From contig CAUJLY010000003.1 in the NCBI GenBank assembly GCA_963281155.1, forward strand, positions 3,658,001-3,722,000: DNA of 64,000 nucleotides, written 5' to 3'. The DNA is from Rhabditophanes sp. KR3021 (taxonomy: Eukaryota; Nematoda; Chromadorea; Rhabditida; Alloionematidae). Shown in pieces: positions 50,201 through 60,904 of the stretch. The notes below the pieces were generated by a model. That model was given only the letters and a program-made list of their open reading frames with translations. It had not been told where the DNA came from and made no database searches. Position 1 is the first letter of the stretch. Each line of letters starts with the position of its first letter. Position numbers and translations under genes: made by a program.

Positions 50201-52208
50201 CTGTTCCTTCTTCTAGACCTAACAATACGGCAGTGATAAATCCGGGGAGGGCAGGCGTCAAACGTTGACCCATGGGTAGCAAGAATGTTTCAAAGATTCC
50301 CAGCAATTCTGTCTTTACTTAAATTCAAATATATTAGTATCAATGTATAAATTTTTAGTATTTTTAATAGTTCTGCAAAATAAAAAGACTATATAAACTG
50401 TTCCTTAGTACTTCGGCATTAAAATATATTAGCTTCGAGGCATTGGATGTGTTATCATATTTAAGAGCTAATTTAATTTTTATTTTTTTCTGATAAGATA
50501 ATTAATCTGTTCACATTTCGTGCAATCAAACAAATGAGAAACCATTGCATGTAAATAAAGCTCAGCGGTGGTTTTAAAGATGAAATTAAAAGACAGATAG
50601 TATTGAATTTAAAGAAATATCTGCAAAACTATTCCATTTCTATACTCAATTATTTTCAAAACTATTGCAGTATAATATCCTTATTATTTAAAAAAATATC
50701 ATTCTAGTGCTTACCTTGAATTCCGCAATGATCCATTAGAGGAAATAAACCTACTGCAAATAAATACAATAACCGGGATAAAGTTTGTTCTCCAAGGATT
50801 GTGAAAACCATCTTGTATGTTTCTAATGCTTTTTTATGAACACCAGCTGGCAATGCTGGATGCAAGCATTTTGACAATTGCTTGGCAACAGTCACCGGTT
50901 TGGGGATGTCCTGAATATAGCAGATTATTATTTATTGTTTTATGAGTTTAAATTATGTTTACTATTAATTTTATTATGTATATATTTTGCAATGTTTTAA
51001 AATGTAAGCCATCGACTACTCTGGTTAAGATAATGTTACATCAAGATTTGCGTATAACATGCCTTAAATATGTTTGTGTCATTTCATTCTTATTCTAACG
51101 AGACTAATGTGTCTTTGTATCCTTATTATTAATCATACTATTTTGGTTAAATCACACCTAACCTGCTGGATCTATTTGCTAAAAAATAAGAAAACAAGAA
51201 AAGATGGTAGACATCTCGATGAGGCATCTTACAAAGAAACTGGAGTCGAGCTTGTAGTGAATACAAAAGCAATAACTTTTTGGGAGAAGGAAAATGGTAA
51301 GTAATATTAGTATTTATATTGTAATTCGTTGTCAGCCAATCCCGATCTTCAAAAAACCACTTCTCATAGTTTATCAAATGCCGATGGATCTATTTTATCT
51401 CCACTCAAATGGAGGAAAATGAAATAATTGTGCGTAGAGAAAAGGTGGCTATTTGTATGGGAACTATTGAGAAAGGCTTTTTGGAAGGTCAGAAGTTTGC
51501 CAAATTTGAAAAGAAAAAACAGGTTATTGTTCTAAGAAAGTTGACGGTGCAATGGTTAGGCGAGAACATGTTGTTAGCTCCTTGTGATTTATTAAAAAAG
51601 ACTGTCCAGACACAATTTGATCAACTAGAAATTGTTATTAGGAAGGAAGATGGTCTCAATACAAAACGATTCTCGGAGTGCATTTTAACTGAGTACTTTA
51701 GCAAGCAACAAATGTAGATCAATGTAAATGCATCATGGAGGAAGTAAGCATGCTCTTTCTTGCAAATGCCAAATTTTTTGGTAAACTGTTGGTTGAACAA
51801 ATATTTACACTCTAAGATGCATCATCACTAAACCTTAGTCATGCTTATCTTTGATTGCTTTTTAAATATATTTTTTATTTTTGTCTTTTTAATTTTTTGA
51901 AGTACTTTGAATTTGGCAGATTGCTGGAAAACTTTCAACAGTCCAGCCAAGGCAGAGATCAAGTCTGGCCAGTCCTTGGCTTTTTCAAATTGTCCCAATG
52001 CTTTCTCTACAGCAGAAACATAATTCCTGTACTTAGAACTTGATTGTAAGGCAGCTGCTTCGGCAGTTGAAGCGGCATCACCGCCTAGTAATGCTAAAAA
52101 CAAGTAATCATTTAGTTGGTAATCGTTTAGCAGGTAATTATTAATAAATAATCATTTAACAAGTAATTACTTAATAAATACTGAGGTAAATAACTTACTT
52201 GACGACAT
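41211..52208 (-). CDS. Dopey (DOP1) family protein
   Basis: Ten exons on the minus strand join in one continuous frame of 2560 aa: 52199-52208, 51906-52093, 50715-50910, 49973-50317, 47944-49029, 47816-47887, 46023-47777, 43059-45429, 41915-42910 and 41211-41874. Seen: the conserved N-terminal Dopey domain (SSKYRNYVSAVEKALGQFE, LSKCLHPALPAGVHKKALETY, GLEEGTEFYDRT, FYASLWEAVLGSPSVRLPA, VLRRDISLNRRLYQWLL) and a C-terminal helical end (FADYVRLYG...). Known: Dopey forms a complex with Mon2 and links kinesin-1/PI4P membranes in Golgi-endosome traffic. The first coding exon is only 10 nt (ATG TCG TCA A). Four introns (593, 943, 397, 995 bp) hold antisense elements; the others are 38-148 bp. Exon junctions were chosen for frame plus family alignment. 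Confidence 0.95.
45430..46022 (+). mobile_element. Family A element in Dopey intron (element 9)
   Basis: A 593-bp intron, antisense to Dopey. The 5' part (45510-45580: TAAGTCTTCGTAC, GATTATTAGCTGAAGCT, TTACGTGTCATGGCAATATT) matches element 3. An open stretch at 45765-46004 encodes the family A C-terminus in good condition (NAENVESIPIDALTPQLT, SGKPLFEEVYWMFQEM, LGEFFEAHN). Upstream fragments (DFIKEIVRDKSFGKNG at 45690-45760) are in another frame. AATAAA at 46003 lies about 15 nt before the host donor. Confidence 0.78.
49030..49972 (+). mobile_element. Family B element in Dopey intron (element 10)
   Basis: A 943-bp intron, antisense to Dopey. In order on the plus strand: LLRRSRPKVKVYMD (about 49250), TVYSRLVSHFSYALAEDDTFKAGIERM (about 49315-49400, split by no stop), and an open frame 49516-49845 with CPKEMHCTHCKMVFG (two CxxC-like pairs) and FDRKEFRWTRSRTIRPTNELAENLEF. 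Then comes the C-terminal ERFKYQI block, frame-shifted after 49805, ending MMFDLKM near 49900. TTTAATTTTAATAAATTTTTTG lies about 15-30 nt from the host donor. Best view of the family B order. Confidence 0.78.
50318..50714 (+). mobile_element. Short element in Dopey intron (element 11)
   Basis: A 397-bp intron without coding potential. Its first ~150 bp match element 5 of RME-8 block by block (ATTAGTAT, GTTCTGCAAA, GACTATATAAACTGTTCC, ATATTAGCTTCGAGGC, ATGTGTTATCATATTTAA). Both start at the host acceptor and are offset by one nucleotide only. The rest is AT-rich and unlike element 5. Confidence 0.66.
50911..51905 (+). mobile_element. Antisense element with intact ORF in Dopey intron (element 12)
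   Basis: A 995-bp intron, antisense to Dopey. Two open stretches on the plus strand: 51074-51304 (charged end KKTRKDGRHLDEASYKETG) and 51409-51717, 102 codons, MEENEIIVRREKVAICMGT...ECILTEYFSKQQM with no stop. A GTAAGT follows the first ORF at 51298, so the two might be exons of one gene, but I could not place an acceptor with confidence. No clear match to family A or B. The end TTTTAATTTTTTGAAGTAC lies at the host donor, similar to other element 3' ends. Confidence 0.5.
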
Positions 52209-53959
52209 AAATATATATACTTAGTATTCAGTTTTCAAAGATCCACAATATATTCTACCAAATAATAATAAGTTAATAATCAAAGACAAGGCTTGATATT
52301 GAGTCAATCTAAAATAATATAAGATCTGTAATAAATTGGTTTACGACATATTCTTTCATGAAATAGTGGAAATTGTAAAAGTTATAAAAAGTGGACAAAT
52401 GATACAATTTGTACAGTTTAAGCATTGAAGAGGGAATGAAATATTTTTTTAATTAAAAAAGTTTATTTATACGTATGCAAAATCGATTCACAGTCAAAAA
52501 GAGTTTAGATATGCGTCCGCCATTGCAGAAACTTTTGAACATAAAGTGATGATTCAAAAAATATAAACGTGCATTTGGTCTTTGGTTAAAAATGATGAAA
52601 AATCGAAAAGAGGATAATAATGGTGTTGACACATACACTGTCGGTGTTGTGTGGGTAAAAACGTTACCAATCCAAGAAAAGTTGGGCCGCTGCGGGGGTA
52701 ATTGATAAAATGTTTACATAATATTAAATATAGTGAAATATATTATTGTATTCAAATAATTCATTTATAACAATACAAATCAGACACAATAAAATTTATA
52801 ACTAATATATAATATCTACTCACCAATATGCATAATATATGTAAACTATTTAATCGGATTACTTAACTAACAATGCTCAATTTTATTAAAAAAGTGCAAC
52901 TTGTGAGGAGTTTGTTTTGACAAAATGAGTCAATACGATTGTTTCTATATAACAATATAAGATATTGCTCCATTTTTTCGTTTCAAATGAACAACAGTTG
53001 ACAACAATTGCATTCAAAGTGATACATTTTGCATGCGAAAAACAATTTAAGATATGCTGGAGCTTAATAGATTTATCATCATGTCTACTTCGACATACAA
53101 TTATATAAATTGAGAATAAATATACGCATATAGTAGAAATTGCTAAACATATCAAAGTACAAACGTATATAACAAATCTTATCGAATAAAAAATATCTAT
53201 TTGCAGCTATTTGTAGACACTTTTTAAAAAGTATTGTATTATAGAATAGAAAATTTTAATTATACACAAACAGGTATATAAGTAGGTCTCAGCCAAATCT
53301 TGATATAAAGGAATAAAAAAGAACAGAGAATGTAATTGGTTTTGAATGTAAACAAAATTCGCCTCATTTGAGCTTGGGGCTACTTTATAAGACGCGTCTA
53401 GAGTTAAATTATTAGATAAAAAGTTATTATAAGAATCGAATCGATGTGATAAGATAGATATACACTTTAATGGTGTGTGGCTTGACCATCAAAATAGAGT
53501 AGTATACATCTCTTATAAATAATAACAACACTTAGAGAGAAGACAGTCAGTATTTTACTGGGGAGAAGTGAAGGTAAAACTAATATTCGTTGCCATCAAC
53601 GTTTGGACTCATCTTTTTTATATTAGTCATAAGGGCTAGGCTTGTTGCCTGCATGCAATATTGATGTCACCTTATTGTCGCTTAAAACCTCCCTAGTCCC
53701 ATAATCATAGGCATGTCCAAAGCAACCACTTTAAGATGCTCGCCTCCACCCAACATCTCAGGATGTCGGCATAAGAGTATCACGGAGAAAATGTTTACTG
53801 AAAATAAGTTTGAGCAAACAATTACAAATTTATCAAACTGATTATAAAATAATGTTAGTTAGCAAACACAAGTAATGGCAAAATCATATGATAACAAAGA
53901 ATAAACACAAGAGCAAAAACATATTTTATTTTTAAAAGTCTCAAATTAAATTTTTGCAT
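52209..53959. other. Intergenic region with a locally GC-richer stretch
   Basis: About 1.75 kb between the Dopey start and the Aurora stop, both on the minus strand. Most is AT-rich and featureless. About 53620-53790 is visibly richer in G and C (GGCTAGGCTTGTTGCCTGCATGC onward), has no reading frame, and could be a non-coding RNA or control region. I recognise no tRNA, snRNA, SRP or RNase P motif in it. Confidence 0.35.
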
Positions 53960-54903
53960 TTACATATAATTAGTGATGAAAGGCTCTTCCAGTACTTTTT
54001 TTAAAATCATACGGTGATTTGGCCTATGCTTAAGCAATCCTCTGATTACTGCCTCCGCATCCTTAGAAATGTGTTCGGCGAAGGTGTATTGAAGTTCCAA
54101 GAATTGCATCTGGCCTTCCTCCGTTTCCACTTTCTTAAAGGGAGGTTCACCGTGCAGCATCTCATACAGAAGAATCCCACAAGCCCAGTTATCAACAGTA
54201 TGGTCATGCATTCCCATATCAGCAACCAATTCAGAAGCCATATACTCCATAGTTCCGCACATAGTGGAGTTGTGCGTCTGGGTATTGTGGACAGACCAAC
54301 CGAAATCAGCAATCTTGCACTCCCTATCACTGAAGATCATCACGTTTTCTGGCTTTAAGTCACGGTGTGTAACATTTCGCTCGTGACAGAAATCTAACGC
54401 GGAAACCACTTGGCGAAGGTACTAGGACAAATTTAATTAATAAATGTACAGAAGTTAAACTTACCACAGAGCTCTTCTCCTCACTAAATTGTCTTTCATT
54501 GCGAAGCGAGTGGAACATGTCCCCCTTAAACGCCCATTCTAATGCAAGGACGATTTTGTCACCATCATCGAACCACGCATATAACTTAACAATGTGTGGA
54601 TGATTAAGTGTCGAATGGATGTCAATCTCGCGCCGAACTTGGTTCAGCATTTCCCCTTCTACAAGCTGCTTTAGAGATATGCACTTTAGAACCATCGGGA
54701 ACTTTTCAAGGCGTGTTCGAGCGAGGTAGACTTGACCGAAAGCCCCCTTACCTAAGGGTCGGCCAATCTCAAAATCCTTCATTACAGGCCGCCTGAATTT
54801 AAAAGGAATGATTAATTTGCAATGAGTCACAAATATACCTGACGGACGAAACATAGTGTCCGGAAATCCCCAATGGGTTAGTCTTCGATGTGGAGGTTGT
54901 CAT
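53960..54903 (-). CDS. Aurora-like serine/threonine kinase
   Basis: Three exons on the minus strand: 54839-54903, 54465-54792 and 53960-54421; introns 46 and 43 bp; 284 aa. Seen: DFEIGRPLGKGAFGQVYLART, MVLKCISLKQL, RREIDIHSTLNHPHIVKLYAWF, HRDLKPENVM and KIADFGWSVH, the last being the Aurora-type DFGWS. The activation loop is NSTMCGTMEYMASELV. Aurora kinases usually have TxCGTLDYLPPEM, so the phosphorylated Thr and CGT are kept but LPPEM is changed to MASEL. Only about 25 residues precede the kinase domain. Known: Aurora A/B act at centrosomes, kinetochores and midzone. Short length and altered P+1 loop suggest a divergent, perhaps germline, paralogue. A TATATAAG at 54966-54973 lies about 60 bp upstream. 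Confidence 0.9.
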
Positions 54904-55327
54904 CGTGAATTGTAGTGATTAAGATAATTTCTTCACAATAATGAACAAACGGGATGGTAATGCCACTTATATAGTTGGAAGTTGTATCCGGGATAATGAT
55001 GATTTTTTAGATTGATCTTGAACTGTGTGCCTTAAACTAAAACCTACTTACATCAACACTGTTCTTAAATAACTTTGTACTTTGGTAGAACAAAAACTTC
55101 TTATGATGCACAAAATGATCATACTAATTTTAATATTCTAGAGGGTAAATTGATATTTGATACAAATAATTAACATAATAACCATAATAACACAATAAGT
55201 TACTGCCAATTGGTATTCTAGTTGTACATAATTACTTGCAGTTCATTAAACGAAATGTGAGGAGAATATAAAAATGGTAATAAAAGAAGTATGTTTTATT
55301 TATTATAGTCATTATATCCTTCTAAAT
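54904..55327. promoter_or_regulatory. Divergent promoter region of Aurora-like kinase and bHLH-PAS gene
   Basis: AT-rich, head-to-head genes. TATATAAG on the minus strand at 54966-54973 suits the Aurora gene. TATAAAA on the plus strand at 55267-55273 would start transcription near 55295-55305, supporting the bHLH-PAS start at 55328 over the in-frame ATG at 55274. Confidence 0.45.
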
Positions 55328-56329
55328 ATGGCACAAAAACGTCGTAGAGATGAAAATACCCAGATTCATCAGTTAGCATCAGTATTACCGGTGTCTAAAG
55401 CTATTAGTAGTGAACATATGGATAAAACATCTGTTGTCAGAGTTGCCTCTACCTTCATAAGACTACAAACTTATTTGTCTTCTAAATACCCTAGAAATGC
55501 AGCCTTCCGAAGTTATGATAATACTAATCCGCTGCCTTCTATTCTTGAAGTAAGTAATATAAAGATTGCATTATTTGATTGTTTCCTACTTTAGCTGTTG
55601 GATGGTTTTTTAATCTTTCTAACTGAGGATGGGCAAATTTTATATCTCAGTGAAACTATTAGTATTTATCTTGGACTTTCCCAAGTTGATTTGACAGGAA
55701 ATAATATCTGTGAATACATTCACCAGGATGACCTGTTTAACTTTTACAACCTAAAAGATTATGCCCATTCTTTGCTATATTCACACAATATAAAAGATCC
55801 AGTAACTATATCGATGAGAATGAAATCCACTTTAACTAAAAGATCAAATAAAGAGATATTTAAACAGTTTGCAGGCTACAAAATAGTTCAAGCTGATTTA
55901 ACGTGGGGTTCCTTGATGCTACAAGGCACAATTACCAAATATTACCTTTTATATTGCCAGCCTGTAACTACGGCCCATATGATGTACATCAAACTTAAAT
56001 CATTTTGCTTTGTTATGACATTAACGCTTGATTTTAAAGTGTGTTATGTTGAGGCAGAAACAGATGTTTTAAATTATCACGAAACAGTTAATAAAGGGAA
56101 ACAAGTCAGCTTTTATAATATAGTACATCCTGAGGATGTTGACGCTGTAACAGAAATGCATAGAAAAGTACTGCATATGGGAGCAGCTAAATCAAATTAC
56201 TTTCGATGTGTCACCAATAATGCTTTGATGTCAGAAGTTTATGTGATGGCAGAAGCAATTATGTTTAATTCAGTAGGAAACAATAATACTTTAAAATATA
56301 TAAGCTTAATTTGCCATCATCTCAATTAA
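55328..56329 (+). CDS. bHLH-PAS transcription factor, trachealess/NPAS-like, truncated
   Basis: Exons 55328-55549 and 55595-56329 (45-bp intron); 318 aa. Seen: a helix-loop-helix (IHQLASVLPVSKAISS...DKTSVVRVASTFIRLQTYL), a first PAS domain with the class-typical LSETISIYLGLSQVDLTGNNICEYIHQDD, and a second PAS-like region (FVMTLTLDFKVCYVEAE, FYNIVHPEDVDAV). Known: these factors bind DNA as dimers with ARNT/Tango and specify tubular organs and neurons. Oddities: the basic region is very short (MAQKRRRDEN) compared with the usual ~15 residues, and the protein stops soon after PAS-B with no activation domain. A missing upstream exon could supply more basic region. As read, it could act as a dominant partner rather than a normal activator; that is inference. 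Confidence 0.8.
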
Positions 56330-56527
56330 AATTAACTCGAAAATAAGCACTCTTTATTGAAGTAAATAAATAAATTGAGGAACAAATACTTTTACACAAA
56401 CTAAATTAAATCTTTTATTGAAGTACATTTAATTTTAAAATAATTACATTAAGGCAAGGAAATGTTGAATATCACATTAAAATACAAAATTATATACAAG
56501 TATAAATTTTAAATAGTTAGTAAATGC

Positions 56528-57522
56528 TTAGAAATGAATGATATCAATATCATTCTTTGAGATAGGGTCAGTGGAATTGTACCAATCAGATAAGTCTTCC
56601 GCCTCAAAGCAGTTTGAACCAACGAAAATATTGTTTTTTTGGACGGATATGAAAGGGTGGTCTGTTCCTTTATCAGTAAGCTTGAATTGTTTGAGGATGG
56701 CTGTTTTTCCTTTAGCTTGCTTTAGATATGAGGATGTAACTTCAATATCAGACTGAACCCTAGCGTAGACTCCTTTTTTGTCCTCATCGATGAGCAACAG
56801 TTCCACGCAATCATCTCCAATTCTTTGAATGTCAAAAACAAGACCAATGACATCTAAAAATAATGAATAAATATATTTGCAAGACATGGTCATACCTTTG
56901 ACTTCATTTGTGCCTATGAATACTTCAGAGAGCTTGATGAAGGAGTGGTTGGTTGCATCAATTCGATTGTTGATCATATGCATTGGTGTATTTCCTGGAC
57001 TAATTGATCTTTTAGCTTGAATTGGTGTTGCCTTGGTTGTTTCAAGACCAACGCTGCTAACAGGAGTTTTTGCAGAATAGACTATTTGTTTCCCTCCGTT
57101 AGGAGTAGAGGAAACACTCGTGACTTCATTCTTCCGCCTAGGACACGCGAATTTTCGAGCAGCAACTGCAGATATAGCGGTGCTTCTTTGTGGAGTGATA
57201 AAATAATTCTCATCGACCTTTTGTCTTTTGGAGTAATCGTCCTCCGTGTCTGAAAATATGTAAAAAAGGAAATATGATGAGTATACTTACCAATAGATGA
57301 TTTAGAACGCTTAAGACTAATTAAATCAGCTTTGCTTTGTTCTTGCAAGGCACGGATGACATCTCTATTCTCATCGGTTTCAAGCTCTATTAAAATGTGT
57401 TCGTCAGCAACATTCACAGCCTGTTTTTGTCTTCTTAAAAGAGTTTCGTCAACGAAGATATCCTGATTAGCGCCATTTTTGAAGAAGGTCGAAACAAGAG
57501 AAGTTTTAGATAGTCGCGACAT
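56528..57522 (-). CDS. Unknown protein with possible OB-fold C-terminal half
   Basis: Three exons on the minus strand: 57291-57522, 56896-57249 and 56528-56853, introns 41-42 bp; 303 aa from MSRLSKTSL. An upstream in-frame ATG at 57600 would add 26 residues. The N-terminal half is charged and Ser/Thr-rich (VFVDETLLRRQKQA-like acidic and basic runs, YSKRQKVDENYF, PRRKNEVTSV), consistent with a nuclear, phosphorylated tail. The C-terminal ~130 residues show alternating beta-type segments (FIKLSEVFIGT, DVIGLVFDIQRIGDDCVELLLIDEDKKGVYARV, ISVQKNNIFVGSN) like an OB fold as in RPA-type proteins. I do not recognise the family; the OB idea rests on strand pattern only. Confidence 0.7.
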
Positions 57523-57919
57523 ACTTGAATTTAACAATGATTCCCAAGTTTTTACAATCAAAATGTAAATGACAAGTTTGTTTCGCTCCAAAGCTTTCAC
57601 TCCAAAAATTTTCGTGGCAAGAGCTGTTGTGAATGTGGTAAAATCGTGAAGTCTCTTTTAGATATAGTTTAAAGTGTATTAACTATTGTGTCAAACATAA
57701 GTATGTGTATATTCACAGTTGAAGCTTAATTGATATTATCAACTTTAATCGTGCCAATTTGTTTTGGAAAAGATTAGCATTTGATATGATATTTTATAGG
57801 CATGAGTTAATTTAGTTTAAGACTAATTATCAAGATAATGTTCTTGTTATTATCAAATAGCAACTTTTAAAAAATGGCATCTTTGCAAATTATTTCCGAC
57901 GCCTATTAATGATACCAAA
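57523..57919. promoter_or_regulatory. Divergent region between unknown gene and eL43
   Basis: About 400 bp of AT-rich sequence between a minus-strand start and the plus-strand ribosomal protein gene. No TATA box or clear motif is seen. Confidence 0.3.
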
Positions 57920-58292
57920 ATGTTAGGTTAAGCGCACAAAGAAAGTTGGAATCACTGGAAAGTATGGAGTCCGTTATGGAGCTTCATTGAGAAAACAAGT
58001 TAAGAAGATGGAAGTTACTCAGCATGCCAAGTACACATGTCTTTTCTGTGGAAAAGAAGCTATGAAGAGAACATGCGTAGGTTAGTATATAATTGTTTAT
58101 CTACATTTACTTCGATTAGTTAAAATATTATTAGTAACACTTGAAACTGTAGTAAATTTATATATTTTAGGAATCTGGAAATGCTCAAAATGCACTAGAA
58201 CCGTTGCCGGAGGAGCTTATGTTTACAGCACTACCACTGCTGCTACTATCATATTAACAATCAGACGCCTTCGCGAAACGAAGGAAAATTAA
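57920..58292 (+). CDS. rpl37a: Ribosomal protein eL43 (RPL37A)
   Basis: Main exons 57927-58080 and 58171-58292 with a 90-bp intron. Seen: [20 protein letters not shown], then a zinc ribbon CLFC...CSKC, then [15 protein letters not shown] and a basic C-terminal tail (RRLRETKEN), all family-typical. Known: eL43 is a small zinc-binding protein of the cytosolic large subunit. The start is uncertain: GTTAAGCGC follows a TTAG acceptor at 57923-57926, so the ATG must be in a tiny upstream exon. Candidates are the ATG at 57920 (too close for an intron) or an ATG at about 57875 followed by GC, which would make a GC-AG intron as in the TTBK gene. Confidence 0.9.
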
Positions 58293-58386
58293 TCATAATT
58301 ATAAATTAACTATGAGTATAAATTGATTGTACATATTTTGATTAATAAATTTATTAAATATTTTATTCAATTATTAAATGCAATCT

Positions 58387-59784
58387 TTATTCTAGCATAA
58401 ATTCCTCATCACTTGAACCTAATTCGTTAAAGTCGGGAAATTCGAATAAAGCAGTTTGCGGTTTGGCTTGAGCTTTAGCAGTCTTGGCTTCTTCTTGTCG
58501 TTTTCTTTCTCTATTCGCTTCTTCGGGATCCCAGGAAGCATCACTATCATTTCCATCGTTTGCTAAAGGCACAAAATCTTCAAACTCGACATCACTATCG
58601 TCCACGAATGGGGATTTATCTGGCACAATATTGACAACGGTTTGACATACTGGAGCCAAAAAATAAATAAGAATGTTGTCTTCCACTATTTTAAACTTGT
58701 CTTTCAAAATTAAAACCAAGGGAGATAAGGCTGTATCGTATGTCCAAATTAAAACTGGCCAGACAACTGTGTCCTTCAACAAGACTCCTATCTTAATTCC
58801 TGCCACTTTCGATAAGTTCCACAAAACACACGCTTGCTCAGCCAATACTACTTTCATTTTTTGAGTCATTGGTGAAATCCAGTATCCATATGCAACGTAT
58901 TTGACGCAATTTACACCCTTTCTGTATCGATCTTTAACAGGTTGTCCGATGTTGTTATCTAAATACGAAACTACACTTGGCCACCAACCAGCAAATAACC
59001 AGAAGTATAGAAATTGCTTTGATTTATTAGTAGCACTTGAGACAGGTTTACTAATGTAAGTTGTAAATGTAGACGAAAAATATCGTCCTATTGAGGCTCC
59101 CGTATTTTGAATATTCACTATGATGTTTCCAAAAAAAGCTTTGATTTTTTTTAGTTGGTTATGTGCAAAATCAGGAAAGCCTAAAACAAATATGAATATT
59201 AAATAAATACAAAAAAAAGTACCTTTCAAGAATTGGAATGAGCAGACGTAATAAATCGCAGCATAGATACGGCTCAAGGGATTGATAACACATTTGTCAA
59301 CAGATTTGACAAGAGCTTCTCTGATTCGACGAGAAGTTTTTCGATGAACCCAGACTGGATTAATAAGTAAAAGTAGCAATGCTATGTAAGCTGCCCAGCA
59401 AGAGTACTCCTTGTCACCTTCGTGAAGTTCATGAGCGGAGTATAAAAGAAGTAGCAATGCGAATGTTCTAAACAAACTTCTGAATGGCCAGAAGAAAACG
59501 TGCGTTATCACTGAGTTGTTGTCTGTAGGAGTAAACAGGATATCGAATGAAAGTATTGTTACTGCTGTAAATATTATAATTTGGTACTGGACTTGTGGTG
59601 GTACATAAAACACAGTTATCCTAAATATTTACCTTTACATTATCAATTATAGCCATTATTAAACTAACCAAAATAGGGCATTTGCCGCAAACAGGTAAAA
59701 TGTTGATAGTGAGCTTCGCCATTCAACAATGGCAAGAGTCTTCTCACATACCCATTTATATGAATTCTTTATAGTTGTCGTCAT
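58387..59784 (-). CDS. Multi-pass membrane protein with acidic tail, unknown
   Basis: Exons on the minus strand: 59669-59784, 59223-59620 and 58387-59180, 435 aa; the first intron is 48 bp. The 42-bp stretch 59181-59222 (GTAC...TTTTAG) has intron ends but is also open in frame, so it could be an intron or 14 extra hydrophobic residues. Seen: four to five hydrophobic segments in the first 150 residues (YQIIIFTAVTILSFDILF, FALLLLLYS, YIALLLLLINPVWV), a long middle with amphipathic helices, and an acidic, coiled C-terminus (DDSDVEFEDFVPLANDGNDSD, ANRERKRQEEAKTAKAQAK). No family recognised. Confidence 0.7.
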
Positions 59785-59954
59785 ATTAGTTTTCAAAGCA
59801 CATGCTATTTATCAATAAAAAACAAATTAAACGTTTATTGATGTTAAAGTACGAAAAAAAGTAAGATCAGACATACAATTGAAGGCGCGGCCAGGGTCAC
59901 GTTTTTTGGCATTAAACTCATATTTAGTTCAAAATACAAGTAGCCCACACGTAA

Positions 59955-60351
59955 TTAGTCATATTTCTCCTCAAATTTCTTCTTAGCGATCTTAATGTCT
60001 TGGTGAGCATGTAGTAATTCTTTTACACGACCATATTTCTTTGCATCTCTACCGATTAGGTAATGGATGTCTTCTAGTGTAATCTTTCCTTGCTTTCCTG
60101 TATTCATTGCAGCTAAAGAGATATCTCGAATATAATCATTGACCATGACTTCTAATAAATCAATCGTTTCATCAAAAGGTATCTAAAATGGTTGTAAAGA
60201 CAAATGAAATTTATTTACTCACCTTTGCATCGCCGAAACCATATAACATATTCGTTAATTCCTTACGAAAGTGTGTTTTACGATCTTCTGGTTTCGTATT
60301 TTTATCATCTTGTTCTTCATCAGAAAAGTTAAATAATGAATTGTCTTCCAT
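59955..60351 (-). CDS. taf13: TFIID subunit TAF13
   Basis: Two exons on the minus strand, 60223-60351 and 59955-60182 (40-bp intron); 118 aa. Seen: FRKELTNMLYGFGDAKIPFDETIDLLEVMVNDYI, then GKQGKITLEDIHYLIGRDAKKYGRVKELL, the histone-fold of TAF13 (its partner is TAF11) and the usual KKYxRVKELL end. Known: TAF13 belongs to TFIID and the SAGA-related core promoter machinery in the nucleus. Length is normal. The N-terminus is short and acidic (MEDNSLFNFSDEEQDD). Confidence 0.93.
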
Positions 60352-60904
60352 TTTAGTAAATAAAATAAAGTAGTCTAAAACTATGTAGACAAATATATAT
60401 TCGTTGAAGTAAGTCGCGGTCGATAAACAAGCGGCAACATATTACAATACTATTGTATACCAAACAATTATGAGTAAATGATGGAATGTAGATACAAGAG
60501 CTAATCAACATCCAATTTATAAAAAACAAGTGGTCATTAAATATTTTAAACAATTTAAATTGCAAACACCCTCATACTATTGCTCGATCAACTTGCAATT
60601 TCAATGCTTTAATATTTATTAATATGCAGGCTTGGTTTAAATATTATATATTTTTAAATATATTATAATTGTTTAGACATTTTTTCAAGTAATTGGATAT
60701 TTATACGTTCCGTTTTTAATTGCGAGATATCCTAAGAAGAATGTAAAATGTCAGAAGGAAATTGAGTCGCGGCCGAAAAACAAACGTAATTTGAGAGTGT
60801 CGAAAGTCTGTAAATGCTTATTTGTCAATTATGTTCCTGTTTAAAGAGTTTTTTTAATTCAATTAATTTTAAAATATTTTAGACTATCTGTTTAATTATT
60901 CACG
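60352..60904. promoter_or_regulatory. Divergent promoter region of TAF13 and ABCF3-like gene
   Basis: AT-rich, about 550 bp between divergent starts. A short TAAGTCGCGGTCG at about 60408-60422 and GAGTCGCGGCCG at 60764-60775 share a GTCGCGG core, the only GC-rich motif seen twice here; it may be a binding site. No coding feature. Confidence 0.35.
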
